NCBI GenBank assembly: GCA_031267675.1 | Contig: JAIRYT010000073.1 | Location: 1-39,376, forward strand | Direction: 5' to 3' | Length of the DNA stretch: 39,376 nt | Source of the DNA: Treponema sp. | GTDB lineage: Bacteria; Spirochaetota; Spirochaetia; Treponematales; Breznakiellaceae | Translations under genes and position numbers: made by a program | In this document: positions 5,970-15,200 of the stretch, in pieces | Layout of the letters: each line of letters starts with the position of its first letter | Position numbering within the stretch: position 1 is the first letter of the stretch | The notes under the pieces: generated by a model | Told to the model about the DNA's origin: nothing | Seen by the model: the letters and a program-made list of their open reading frames with translations, nothing else | Databases searched by the model: none

Positions 5970-8090
5970 ATGAGTTTAATTGATTTTACCAAAATTCCGG
6001 TAGCCGAGCTTTTCGGATCCAACAGTTTTTCAAACGCCGTTATGAAGGAACGGCTTCCCAAGAACATCTACCGGGAAATTCTTTCGGTGCAGGCAGGCGA
6101 AAAGGAATTAACCCTGGCGGTGGCCGAGGTTGTCGCCGCAGTCATGAGGGACTGGGCCATTTCCAAAGGCGCCAGCCATTATACCCACTGGTTCCAGCCG
6201 CTCACCGGCCTTACTGCGGAAAAGCACGATTCCTTTATCTCGCCTACCGGGGACGGCAAGGTGATTATGGAATTTTCCGGCAAGGAACTGGTAAAGGGCG
6301 AACCGGACGCGTCAAGTTTTCCTTCGGGCGGACTGCGGGCGACCTTTGAGGCGCGCGGTTATACCGCCTGGGATGTCACAAGCCCCGCGTTTCTAAAACA
6401 GGACCCCACCGGAACAACGCTTTGTATTCCTACCGCGTTTATTTCCTATTACGGTCAGGCACTTGATAAAAAAGTGCCGCTGCTTAAATCGGGAGACGCG
6501 CTTTCAAAACAGGCGGTGCGGGTGCTCAGGGCGCTGGGGAATACCACTACATCGCGGGTAGTTACTACGGTAGGTCCGGAACAGGAATATTTTTTGGTCG
6601 ACAGGGAATATTATGACAGGCGGCCCGATCTTATGCTTACCGGAAGAACCGTTTTTGGCACGCTTCCGGCAAAGGGCCAGGAGATGGAAGATCACTATTT
6701 TGGCGCGCTTAAAGAACGGGTCGCGGGTTTTATGCGCGAACTTAATACCGAATTATGGAAGGTGGGAATTCCCGCAAAAACCCAGCATAACGAAGTCGCC
6801 CCCAATCAGTTTGAAATCGCGCCGGTGTTTCAGAGCAGCACCGCGGCTGTCGACGGCAACCAGCTTGTTATGGAAACAATACGCACGGTCGCCCGCCGCC
6901 ACGGCATGGAAGGGCTGCTTCATGAAAAACCCTTTGCCGGCGTCAACGGATCGGGAAAGCACAATAACTGGTCAATGGCGACGGACGACGGAATAAATCT
7001 TTTTGATCCGGGCGAAAATCCTGAATCAAACGCGCGCTTTCTTCTCTTTGCCGCCGCGGTGGTTGAAGCGGTGGATCGCTACGCGCTGTTAATTCGTTCC
7101 TCGGTGGCGACAAGCGGCAACGAGCACCGCCTGGGCGCGAATGAAGCGCCTCCGGCAATTGTGTCAATTTTCTTTGGCGGCCCGCTTACCGAAATTTTTG
7201 ATAATATTTCAGAGGGCAAAGCATCCGGAAAGCACAGGGATATGGGGCAGATAAAAATCGGCGTAACGAGTCTTCCCAATCTGCCCAAGGATGTGTCCGA
7301 CCGCAACCGGACAAGCCCCTTTGCGTTTACCGGAAACAAGTTCGAGTTCCGCATGGTCGGCGCTTCGCAGTCAATCGCGACGCCCAATACCTATCTTAAC
7401 GCGGCGGTCGCCCAGGTGCTGCAGGAGTACGCGGACAAACTTGAAAAAGCTTCCGATAAAAACACGGCGATCCAGAACATCATAAAGGAATCGTATACCA
7501 AACATAAACGGGTTGTTTTTAACGGCAACGGCTATACCGACGAATGGGTGCGCGAGGCCGGGCGCAGGGGGCTTCCCAATGTCAAGAATACGGTTGACGC
7601 GCTTTCGGTATTGATCCTTGGCGAAACCATCGCGCTTTTTGAAACGCACAACATATTTACCAGGGAAGAATCGGAAAGCCGGTATCATATCTACCTGGAA
7701 AAATATTCCAAGCAGATCAATATTGAGGCGGGAATAACGATTGAACTTGCCCGGAGGGAAATCTTTCCCGCGGCAAGCAGTTATGCTTCGCGTCTGGCAA
7801 AAGACGCCGCCGCGCTTGCCGCCATCGGCGCGGTCAGTTCGGCGCAGGAAAAACGCGCCAAGCGCATCGCCGAGCTTGCCGCCGAACTGTATGACGAAGC
7901 GGCAAAACTGGAAACAGTGCTTGGCGAAGCCCAGGAAACCAGCGACATACAGGCCCAGGCAAAAACGTACTTTGAAAAAGTAAAACCCGCGATGGACGCT
8001 GTCCGTTTACGGGTCGACAGTCTTGAACAGATTGTCGCCAGGAACGCGTGGCCGCTCCCCGGCTACCAGGAGCTGTTGTTTAAACTGTAG
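5970..8090 (+). CDS. glnN: Type III glutamine synthetase (GSIII)
   Basis: A 706-residue enzyme, normal for the GSIII class and much longer than GSI or GSII. It condenses ammonium and glutamate to glutamine using ATP in the cytoplasm. Visible motifs in order are GPEQEYFLVDREYY (about 203-216), NEVAPNQFEIAP (about 274), NGSGKHNNWSM (about 327), GNEHRLGANEAPPAI and RNRTSPFAFTGNKFEFR (about 446), plus a GSIII-type helical C-terminal region. The start has GAGGAG at good spacing. The gene stands alone: a terminator lies upstream and the convergent tatD gene ends 2 nt after its stop. Sigma-54 control implies regulation by nitrogen status through an enhancer-binding protein not in this window. Confidence 0.96.
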   Translation: MSLIDFTKIPVAELFGSNSFSNAVMKERLPKNIYREILSVQAGEKELTLAVAEVVAAVMRDWAISKGASHYTHWFQPLTGLTAEKHDSFISPTGDGKVIMEFSGKELVKGEPDASSFPSGGLRATFEARGYTAWDVTSPAFLKQDPTGTTLCIPTAFISYYGQALDKKVPLLKSGDALSKQAVRVLRALGNTTTSRVVTTVGPEQEYFLVDREYYDRRPDLMLTGRTVFGTLPAKGQEMEDHYFGALKERVAGFMRELNTELWKVGIPAKTQHNEVAPNQFEIAPVFQSSTAAVDGNQLVMETIRTVARRHGMEGLLHEKPFAGVNGSGKHNNWSMATDDGINLFDPGENPESNARFLLFAAAVVEAVDRYALLIRSSVATSGNEHRLGANEAPPAIVSIFFGGPLTEIFDNISEGKASGKHRDMGQIKIGVTSLPNLPKDVSDRNRTSPFAFTGNKFEFRMVGASQSIATPNTYLNAAVAQVLQEYADKLEKASDKNTAIQNIIKESYTKHKRVVFNGNGYTDEWVREAGRRGLPNVKNTVDALSVLILGETIALFETHNIFTREESESRYHIYLEKYSKQINIEAGITIELARREIFPAASSYASRLAKDAAALAAIGAVSSAQEKRAKRIAELAAELYDEAAKLETVLGEAQETSDIQAQAKTYFEKVKPAMDAVRLRVDSLEQIVARNAWPLPGYQELLFKL

Positions 8091-8092
8091 GA

Positions 8093-8896
8093 TTAAAAAC
8101 CTGTTCCAAAAAGCGCGCCGGTATTAACGCGCAGTTGGCCGGCCAATTCTTGCGGGCTGACTGCGCGGATCTCCGCGCCGAGCGTTATGGTTTCTTCGAC
8201 CATAAGCGGATGCGCCGCCTTGCCCCGGTAGGGAACAGGGGCGAGGTAGGGGCAGTCTGTTTCAAAAAGGATGCGGTCATCCGGAATCATACGGCAGGCT
8301 TCGCGGACGGGAAGCGCGTTTTTATAACTCAGGTTTCCGGCAAATGAAATAAAATAACCCCGGTCAAGGAATTTTTTTGCCTCGTGTTCCGTATACGAAA
8401 AGCAGTGAATAACGCCCGTGACAGACGGATATTTTTGAAGGATCGCCAGGGTTTCGGCAAACGCTTCGCGGGAATGAATAATCACCGGCAGTTTTAGTTT
8501 TTCCGCCAGGGCAAGCTGCATATCCATCAGTTCCGCTTCGCCGCCGAGATCCGCGCCTTCGCCGTTATGACGGCGGTCAAGGCCAAATTCCCCCAGGGCG
8601 CGGACAAGGCCTTTGGGAGCGGAATTGATTTCCACTTCCAGCAGCGGAACCAGTCTGTTCCGTTCCGCGATAGCGTTTGCGTGGGGCCACAGGCCGCTCG
8701 CGAAGCGTACGGCGGGATAGCGCGAAAATTCTTTTATGCGCCCGGCAAGGTCTCCGCTTTCAAGGCTTACGTCGATAACGCTGTTTAAATTTTTTAAAAA
8801 GCCTTCGCGAAGCAGCGCATGGGGATCCAGCCCCCGCGAAGCGAGCAGGGACAAATGAGCGTGGGTATCAATACAGGGAACGCCTGACAGATTCAT
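8093..8896 (-). CDS. tatD: TatD-family metal-dependent hydrolase (DNase)
   Basis: A 267-residue protein with the complete TatD motif set: CIDTHAHLS near the N-terminus (metal-binding histidines), GEFGLDRR (about 102, bridging Glu), PVIIHSRE (about 141), GVIHCFSYTE (about 163) and FETDCPYLAPVPYRGK (about 212, catalytic Asp). Family members are Mg-dependent 3'-5' DNases or related phosphohydrolases of the cytoplasm. The ATG follows the 3' end of the tRNA-Leu gene by a single nucleotide, and no Shine-Dalgarno sequence is present, so the mRNA would begin almost at the ATG once the tRNA is cut off. It is convergent with glnN. Confidence 0.93.
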   Translation of the reverse strand: MNLSGVPCIDTHAHLSLLASRGLDPHALLREGFLKNLNSVIDVSLESGDLAGRIKEFSRYPAVRFASGLWPHANAIAERNRLVPLLEVEINSAPKGLVRALGEFGLDRRHNGEGADLGGEAELMDMQLALAEKLKLPVIIHSREAFAETLAILQKYPSVTGVIHCFSYTEHEAKKFLDRGYFISFAGNLSYKNALPVREACRMIPDDRILFETDCPYLAPVPYRGKAAHPLMVEETITLGAEIRAVSPQELAGQLRVNTGALFGTGF

Positions 8897-8897
8897 T

Positions 8898-8981
8898 TGC
8901 CGAGAACGAGACTCGAACTCGTACCCCCTTGCGGGGAGGGGATTTTAAGTCCCCGTTGTCTACCAATTCCAACATCTCGGC
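8898..8981 (-). tRNA. tRNA-Leu(UAA)
   Basis: An 84-nt gene read on the minus strand. The acceptor stem GCCGAGA pairs with TCTCGGC (discriminator A). The anticodon arm is GGGGA-CTTAAAA-TCCCC, giving anticodon TAA. A long class II variable arm (CCCCGCAAGGGG) and a T-arm with GTTCGAG are present. CCA is not encoded. A TACAAT box at 8990-8995 on the minus strand may serve as -10. It sits between ndk and tatD, all on the same strand. Confidence 0.95.
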
Positions 8982-9022
8982 ATGGAACTATTGTACAATA
9001 AAGGGGATTGGTATTACTAGTC

Positions 9023-10168
9023 TTATCCGTGCGCGACATATTCCCCGGCGAGCGCCGCAAAATTATTTTCGTTTATCCGCACAATGGCCTGCTCGCGGGC
9101 GTAACTTTCCCGCGAGTCGGAAGCGTGGGCGGTATTTACCATAACGTTACTGCCAAATTCGCGCCGTATGGTTCCGCCCGGAGCTTTGAGCGGATCGGTG
9201 GGGCCAAGAACATCGCGGATTTTTTGAACGGCGTTTTCGCCCTCGTAAACCAGAATTAATGTTTTAACGCGGCCTTCTTTATGTTCCCTGCCCGGTCTGC
9301 AGCCGGACATAAATTCAATAATATCACGAAACTGGCTGCGGGCGTATTCCCTTCCAAAGCTTTCGGTAATCGCCCTGTTTGCCTCGCCGCTTAAGGCAAT
9401 GCCGAACTCCCGCTCCAGAACTTCCGCCGCTTTTTTTCCAAAAATCGGGGCAAGTTTTTCTTTAAGCGCCGCTTCTACCGGTCCGTAAAATTCCAGCGCC
9501 TGTTCCAGGGTAAACTGGTGTACCTTCATTCCGACAATACGCATGCCGGTGCGCGAAAACATATCGATAATGGTTCCGGGTTTGCTGGAGGCGTACGCCC
9601 AGTTGTCGGGTTTTAAAATAACCAGCGTTTTTTCTATTTTGGACGGATCCGGATACGCGATATTTGAAACAAGGTTTGGCTGGTTTGTCAAAAAATCCCT
9701 GATAAGGGCAAGTTCATTTATACAGTCTTTTTCGTTTCGCGGGGTAAGGACGGCGGGTTCAAAATAGGTAACCCGCTGCGAATCCTTGTGGTCAACGATA
9801 AGGTCGGCGTAGGTGTCGCGGATTGTTTCGCCGGCGATCGATTCAACGCTCCGGTTTTCCGAATAAATCGCGCCGACAATGCCGGACAGTTTTGCGCAGG
9901 GGTCCTTTCCCCTGAACAAAAGAAGCAGGGTCCGGTGCGCCCGTTCCTGCGAAAAAAGTTTTTGTTCAACATAGGTCGGCAAAAGCGGCGCTCCCTGTTC
10001 GCGCAGTAAATTGCCGTAGGCTTTGGTAAAGGCGGCGTCGGGGGCGATCATCTGCGCGCCGACAAGTTCCAGGTCCAGCTGGGAAAGCAGACGCGCGATA
10101 ACGCCGCCGGTTCTGCTTTTGGCAATGGTATACGGTGTCACCATTACGTAGGAAAGTGAGTCGTTCAT
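9023..10168 (-). CDS. Nucleoside diphosphate kinase with two NDK-like domains
   Basis: A 381-residue protein from the ATG at 10168; the open frame extends further upstream but would cover the divergent EF-G gene. The C-terminal domain has full NDK motifs: KTLVILKPDNWAYA, the Kpn-loop region, PGGTIRREFGS and NTAHASDSRESYAREQ, with the phosphohistidine at about His348. The N-terminal half is a degenerate NDK-like copy (SYVMVTPYTIAKSRTGGV, then GETIRDTYADLIVDHKDSQ). Typical NDKs are about 140-150 residues, so this is a tandem-domain form. It transfers phosphate between NTPs and NDPs. There is no Shine-Dalgarno sequence and a TACAAT box ends 5 nt before the ATG, so a leaderless mRNA is predicted. 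Confidence 0.85.
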   Translation of the reverse strand: MNDSLSYVMVTPYTIAKSRTGGVIARLLSQLDLELVGAQMIAPDAAFTKAYGNLLREQGAPLLPTYVEQKLFSQERAHRTLLLLFRGKDPCAKLSGIVGAIYSENRSVESIAGETIRDTYADLIVDHKDSQRVTYFEPAVLTPRNEKDCINELALIRDFLTNQPNLVSNIAYPDPSKIEKTLVILKPDNWAYASSKPGTIIDMFSRTGMRIVGMKVHQFTLEQALEFYGPVEAALKEKLAPIFGKKAAEVLEREFGIALSGEANRAITESFGREYARSQFRDIIEFMSGCRPGREHKEGRVKTLILVYEGENAVQKIRDVLGPTDPLKAPGGTIRREFGSNVMVNTAHASDSRESYAREQAIVRINENNFAALAGEYVAHG

Positions 10169-10171
10169 GGC

Positions 10172-10206
10172 GTATTGTAATACCAGCGGGCAAAGCGTTA
10201 CAATAC
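10172..10206. promoter_or_regulatory. Symmetric divergent promoter of ndk and fusA
   Basis: Perfect 9-bp inverted arms GTATTGTAA (10172-10180) and TTACAATAC (10198-10206) fill most of the 42-bp gap. On each strand one arm supplies a TACAAT -10 element ending 5-6 nt before the ATG, and the other arm supplies TTGTAA as a -35-like element 18 nt upstream. An operator for a dimeric repressor is an alternative reading. Confidence 0.55.
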
Positions 10207-10210
10207 CCTT

Positions 10211-12268
10211 ATGAATCTTCGTTTGATGCGAAACATAGGCATTATGGCCCACATTGACGCGGGAAAAACAACAACAACGGAACGCATTCTTTTTTATACC
10301 GGAAAGAGCCACCGCATTGGCGAGGTAGACGACGGCGAAGCGATTATGGACTGGATGGAGCAGGAACAGGAGCGCGGCATTACCATTCAAAGCGCCGCCA
10401 CGACAACCTACTGGAAAAGGGATCCCGCCGACAGGGAAGCGTACCAGATTACCATTATTGATACGCCGGGTCATGTTGACTTTACCGCTGAGGTTGAACG
10501 CAGCCTGCGCGTGCTTGACGGAGCGGTGGCGATTCTTGACGCCGTTAAGGGCGTTGAGCCGCAGACAGAAACAGTGTGGCGGCAGGCGGAGCGCTATCAG
10601 GTGCCCTGCATCGGCTATGTCAATAAAATGGACCGCGCGGGCGCCGACTTTTACCAGGTGCTTGACAGCGTAAAAGAAAAACTTGGTATTGAAACCATCG
10701 CGCTGCAAATTCCCCTTGGCAGTGAAAACGCCTTTGAGGGGATTATCGATCTTATCACAATGGAAGAAATTCGTTTTGACGAAAGCGAACAGGCGCTGCG
10801 TTCGCCGCTTGGCGCGGAATGGGAAGCGCCGGCCAAAGAGTGGCGCGAAAAACTTGTTGATACGCTTTCCGGCGTTTCCGACGCGGTAACCGAAAAATAT
10901 CTGGCCGGCGAAGAGCTGGAGGCCCCGTTACTGCAAAGGGAACTTCGCGCCGCGGTGCTCGCGCGAAAACTGCTCCCCGTTCTTGCGGGGGCGTCGCGGC
11001 GGAATATGGGAGTACAGCCGCTTATTGACGCTATTGTCGATTATCTGCCCGCGCCTGACGAAGTAAAACCCGCTGCCGGACATCATGTAAAAAAAGAAGA
11101 AGATATCGCGGTTCCCTGCGATCCCCAGGGGCTTCCCCTTGGCCTGGTTTTTAAAATTCAAAACGACCGCGAAGCGGGAAGTCTTTGTTATGTACGGATG
11201 TATTCGGGCGCGCTTAAGTCCGGGAGCGCCGTGTACAATATCGGCAAACGCAGGCGCGAGCGGGTAAACCGTATTTTGCGCATGCACTCGAATAAAAGCG
11301 AACCGCTGGATTCGTTAAGCGCCGGGGACATAGGCGTGGTAATCGGAATGAAACTTGCGCAGACAGGCGATACTATTGGAAGCGAGGGATGGCCGGTGCT
11401 TCTGGATAAAATGCGCTTTCCCCAGCCGGTGATTTCGGTAAGCCTTGAACCCCGGACCATTTCCGAAGGCGAAAAGCTCAAAGAGATTTTGGAAATTCTG
11501 GCAAAAGAAGACCCGACCTTTACCGCGCGCGAAAACGAAGAAACGGGCCAGCTTATTATCAGCGGCATGGGCGAACTGCATCTTGACGTGCTGGTGACAA
11601 AAATTCTTAAAGACTATAAACTTTCCGCCCGCGCGGGAAACCCCCAGGTTACCTATCGTGAATCGGTCAGTAAAACGGTGGAACGGGAAGAACATTTTTC
11701 CCGTACTGTTGCCGGTAAGGAAAATACCGCGGGCCTTTCCCTTAAAGTCGAACCGCTGCCACGGGGGAGCGGCAACCGCTATTCCTGTACGGCAAAAAAT
11801 AAAAGCGTACCCGAAGAAATCGCCTGCGCCATCGAAAGGGGAATCGAAGGCGCGCTTGCTTCGGGAATCGCGCTTGGGTATCCCTGCATTGATGTCGGCG
11901 TTACGGTTACCGCTATTGACTATTCGGAACAAAGCGGCAGCGAGTTTGCCTTTGAAGCCTGCGCCTCCATGGGTTTTGACAATGCCGCCCGCGTCGCCGG
12001 TCCGGTTTTGCTTGAGCCCATCATGGCGGTGGATTTATTTTCGCCAAAGGAATCGGTGGGGGACGTAATAAGCCTGGTGACCCAGCGGGGAGGCCAGGTA
12101 CTCAGCATGGATTCAAAAGCGGGCGGGGATCAAATCAGGGCCAGCGCCCCGATGGAAAAAATGTTCGGCTTTATGACGGCGCTGCGCAGCGTAAGCCAGG
12201 GGCGCGCGGCTTTTACCATGGAATTCTCGCATTTTGAAAAACGTCCGGTTCCCCACGGCGTTACTTAA
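10211..12268 (+). CDS. fusA: Elongation factor G
   Basis: A 685-residue translational GTPase. G1 is GIMAHIDAGKTTTTERILF, G2 includes QERGITIQSAATT, G3 is IDTPGHVDFTAEVE and G4 is NKMDRAG; domains II-V follow, with FGFMTALRSVSQGRAAFTM near the end. It catalyses ribosome translocation, or ribosome recycling in some paralogues; spirochaetes usually carry more than one EF-G, and the sequence alone does not show which this is. There is no Shine-Dalgarno sequence, and TACAAT ends 6 nt before the ATG. The stop codon overlaps that of the convergent histidine kinase gene. It lies away from any ribosomal-protein operon, which favours an accessory EF-G copy. Confidence 0.93.
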   Translation: MNLRLMRNIGIMAHIDAGKTTTTERILFYTGKSHRIGEVDDGEAIMDWMEQEQERGITIQSAATTTYWKRDPADREAYQITIIDTPGHVDFTAEVERSLRVLDGAVAILDAVKGVEPQTETVWRQAERYQVPCIGYVNKMDRAGADFYQVLDSVKEKLGIETIALQIPLGSENAFEGIIDLITMEEIRFDESEQALRSPLGAEWEAPAKEWREKLVDTLSGVSDAVTEKYLAGEELEAPLLQRELRAAVLARKLLPVLAGASRRNMGVQPLIDAIVDYLPAPDEVKPAAGHHVKKEEDIAVPCDPQGLPLGLVFKIQNDREAGSLCYVRMYSGALKSGSAVYNIGKRRRERVNRILRMHSNKSEPLDSLSAGDIGVVIGMKLAQTGDTIGSEGWPVLLDKMRFPQPVISVSLEPRTISEGEKLKEILEILAKEDPTFTARENEETGQLIISGMGELHLDVLVTKILKDYKLSARAGNPQVTYRESVSKTVEREEHFSRTVAGKENTAGLSLKVEPLPRGSGNRYSCTAKNKSVPEEIACAIERGIEGALASGIALGYPCIDVGVTVTAIDYSEQSGSEFAFEACASMGFDNAARVAGPVLLEPIMAVDLFSPKESVGDVISLVTQRGGQVLSMDSKAGGDQIRASAPMEKMFGFMTALRSVSQGRAAFTMEFSHFEKRPVPHGVT

Positions 12269-15200
12269 TTGACAAGGCGAAAGGTAATTTCAAGGCACTT
12301 TTCCATTTCGATTGGTTTTGCCAGATGGGCGTTCATGCCGCTGGCAAGGGCCTTGTCAATATCTTCTTTAAAGGCGTTCGCCGTCAGCGCGACAATGGGC
12401 GTCGTTTTTGCGTCTTCGCGGTCCAGTTCCCGTATCGCCCGCGACGCTTCGTAGCCGTCCATGTTCGGCATCTGCACGTCCATATAGATAATGTCGTAAT
12501 GGTTGATCGGCGACTGTGAAAAACGCCTAAGCGCTTCTTCGCCGTCTTCGGCCTCGTCAATTTCAAGTCCGGTTTCTTCCATCAGGTTTATGACGATGAT
12601 GCGGTTTATTGCCACATCGTCAACAAGCAGCGCCCGCCTGCCCTTTAGCTTGTCCTTGCTGTCGGAAAGGCAGGGCGTTTCCTCTACCTCTTCGGCGCGC
12701 GTCAGCGAAAGCTCGAACTTAAAGGTGCTTCCTTTGCCTTCTTCGCTGTCAACGACAATGGTGCCGCCAAAAAATTGAACAATGCTCTGCGAAATGGCAA
12801 GGCCCAGTCCGGTGCCGCCGTAGCGTTTGGAAATATCGGGCGATGTCTGTTCAAAGGGTTTAAAGAGCGTTTTTTGCGCGTCTTTGGAAATGCCTATCCC
12901 TGAATCGTTTATGGAAAAAGAAATCCGCGTACAATCGCCGCTTGTTTCGTTTTGGGTTATCGAAAAAATGATGGAGCCGCACTCCGGCGTAAACTTGACC
13001 GAGTTCCCCAGGAGGTTTATAAGCACCTGCCGCAGGCGCAGGGGATCAAGGTTATAGGTAACCGGGGGCGTCAAATCAAGGTTTACGGTAAAATCAATTC
13101 CCTTTTCATCGCAGCGCGGGCGGATAATATTTTCTACGGTAAGAACCAGTTTTAAAAGATCGACCGCTTCGTTGCCAAGCTCTATTTTACCCGCTTCAAT
13201 TTTTGAAATATCCAGTATGTCGTTAATTAATCCCAATAAATGGTGCGAAGAAGCTTCTATCTGCTTTAAATCGTCCTTTATATCGTCCGGTTGAATTTTG
13301 GCGGCTTTCTTTTTTAATATTTCGGTCATTCCAATGATCGCGTTCATCGGAGTGCGGATCTCGTGGCTCATGCGCGCAAGAAAATCGCCCTTGTGCTGGT
13401 TGGCCTGATTGGCGGTAAGCACCGCTTTTTCCAGTTCCTTTTGCGCCCGTACAAGTTCGGTAACGTCGACGGTGGCGATAATTATTCCGGTTTTTTCGCC
13501 GTTTTTTCCTTTTTGCCAGGACGCCGTTCCCCGGATATAGGTGTCGGTTTCGGAACGATAAAACACTTCGGCGACATGGTTTTGCCTAAGCGCCAGTATG
13601 GGATCATAGCGGCTGTTTGCGGGGTAAACGCTGATGGCGCTGTACGGTTCCCCCAGAATTTCTTCAAGGGGGCGGCCGCAGAGTTTAAGCCCGTCCTCGT
13701 TTACATAAATGATCCGTTCATCCATGTCGATAATTGCCAGCGGTCCGTCAACCGAATCGTTAAGACTGTCGGCCATTTCGTCAAACGAATCGGCAAGTTC
13801 GCCAATTTCGTCTTTTACCCGGGAATTAAAACGAAAGCGCCGTTCGCCGGAACGAAAACGGGAAAACCCGGTAATAAGCTTGCTGATATTGTTGGTAAGT
13901 ATATTGGCCATCCAAAACGCGACAAAGACAATCAGCACAATCATTACAAGGGCGGTTCCCGCCAGACTGACGGTATTTCTGATAAAATTCCGTTCGATAA
14001 GCGTTTTTGTAGTTTTGGCGGATCGCGAAAGATCGTCGTTCGAGCGGCTTGTCAACGCGTCCAGCGACAGCTGTGTTCTGCGCGCCGGCTCCTGGAAATC
14101 TTCAAGTCCCGCGCCGATTGCCACAAACCCGAACCCCCTTTTGGTGTTTCCGTAGTGGTGGGTATAGTAGCGGATCGCCGCCGCCGTGTTCGGTTTCCAG
14201 ATTCCGCTCCACAGAATAAGGAATGATCCGGATCCCCCTTCGGAGGTTAAGTCAAACCAGCCGATGCACTGGGGCGCGTTGTTTAAATAACGCCCGTCAA
14301 GGCCGACAAGGCCCTGTCTGGTTAATTCCGCGGCCGGCGCTTTCTGGCGCGACTGCTCGTTGAACGGGCGGACGTCTTTTATAAAATCAACATAGGGCTT
14401 TCCCGAATTTTGCCAGTCCCGGTATATGCTTTCTTCCAGCCAGGGAACCTCCGGTTCGCCTGTCTGGGGGTTAAAGCCTACAATTGAGTGATGGCGCGGG
14501 TGGGAGATGCTGCGGCAGCGGTAATCCCAAATGAACGCGTAGTTTCCCTCGAACGCGCTGGGCATTTCTACATAGCGGTTGGCCATTGGCGTAATGTGAT
14601 CGACAAATTCCATAACGTGATCGTGGTCCAGGGCGAGGGTAACGTATCCGGTCCGTACGCCGTTTTGAATAACCGGAGCCGCCCAGCGGATAATTCCCTT
14701 AAAGCGTTTTCCGTTGGGGTTTTCCCTGCCCGCGTAGGCTTCTTCTTCCGGCTGCCAGGGGAGCCCCCGTTCCCTGACATTTGCGGGGTTGTACATTCCA
14801 ATAAGACGCGAAGGGACATACGCGCCAATTACGTCGGAAACATATACTTCGCCCGGGGCAAGATTTGGTAAATCATTCCAGTAGGTTTCCGCCTTTACAT
14901 AGGTGTTAAGCCGCGAAGAAACATTTTTGAGGCGGCTGTCCATTTGAGGCGAGGTGGTGACTTTTACGGTTTCGTTGCCGTAATTGTCGATAAAGGTCAT
15001 TTCCAGAAAGACCGGACGGGATTCTGTTTCAAAATTATCGGGAGGCCGGTTGCGGTAGCCGGTATTGTTTTCGGTATTCCGTGAAACAGTCGGTATGCCC
15101 CGGCGTCTTGATTCTTTGGGCTCCCAGAAACTTTCATCGTCCGATAAAACCCATTCCCGCTTTTTTACCAGCGGCGCGTTGTGCGCCAAAAGAAAATCCC

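Noticed and set aside
10169-10708. N-terminal extension of the ndk reading frame (561-codon ORF)
   Set aside because: It is antisense to the conserved GTPase domain of EF-G; the ATG at 10168 fits NDK homology and the promoter.
13363-14226. 287-codon plus-strand ORF
   Set aside because: It lies antisense to the hybrid histidine kinase gene, is rich in Arg and Lys, and has no motif; it is a codon-bias shadow.
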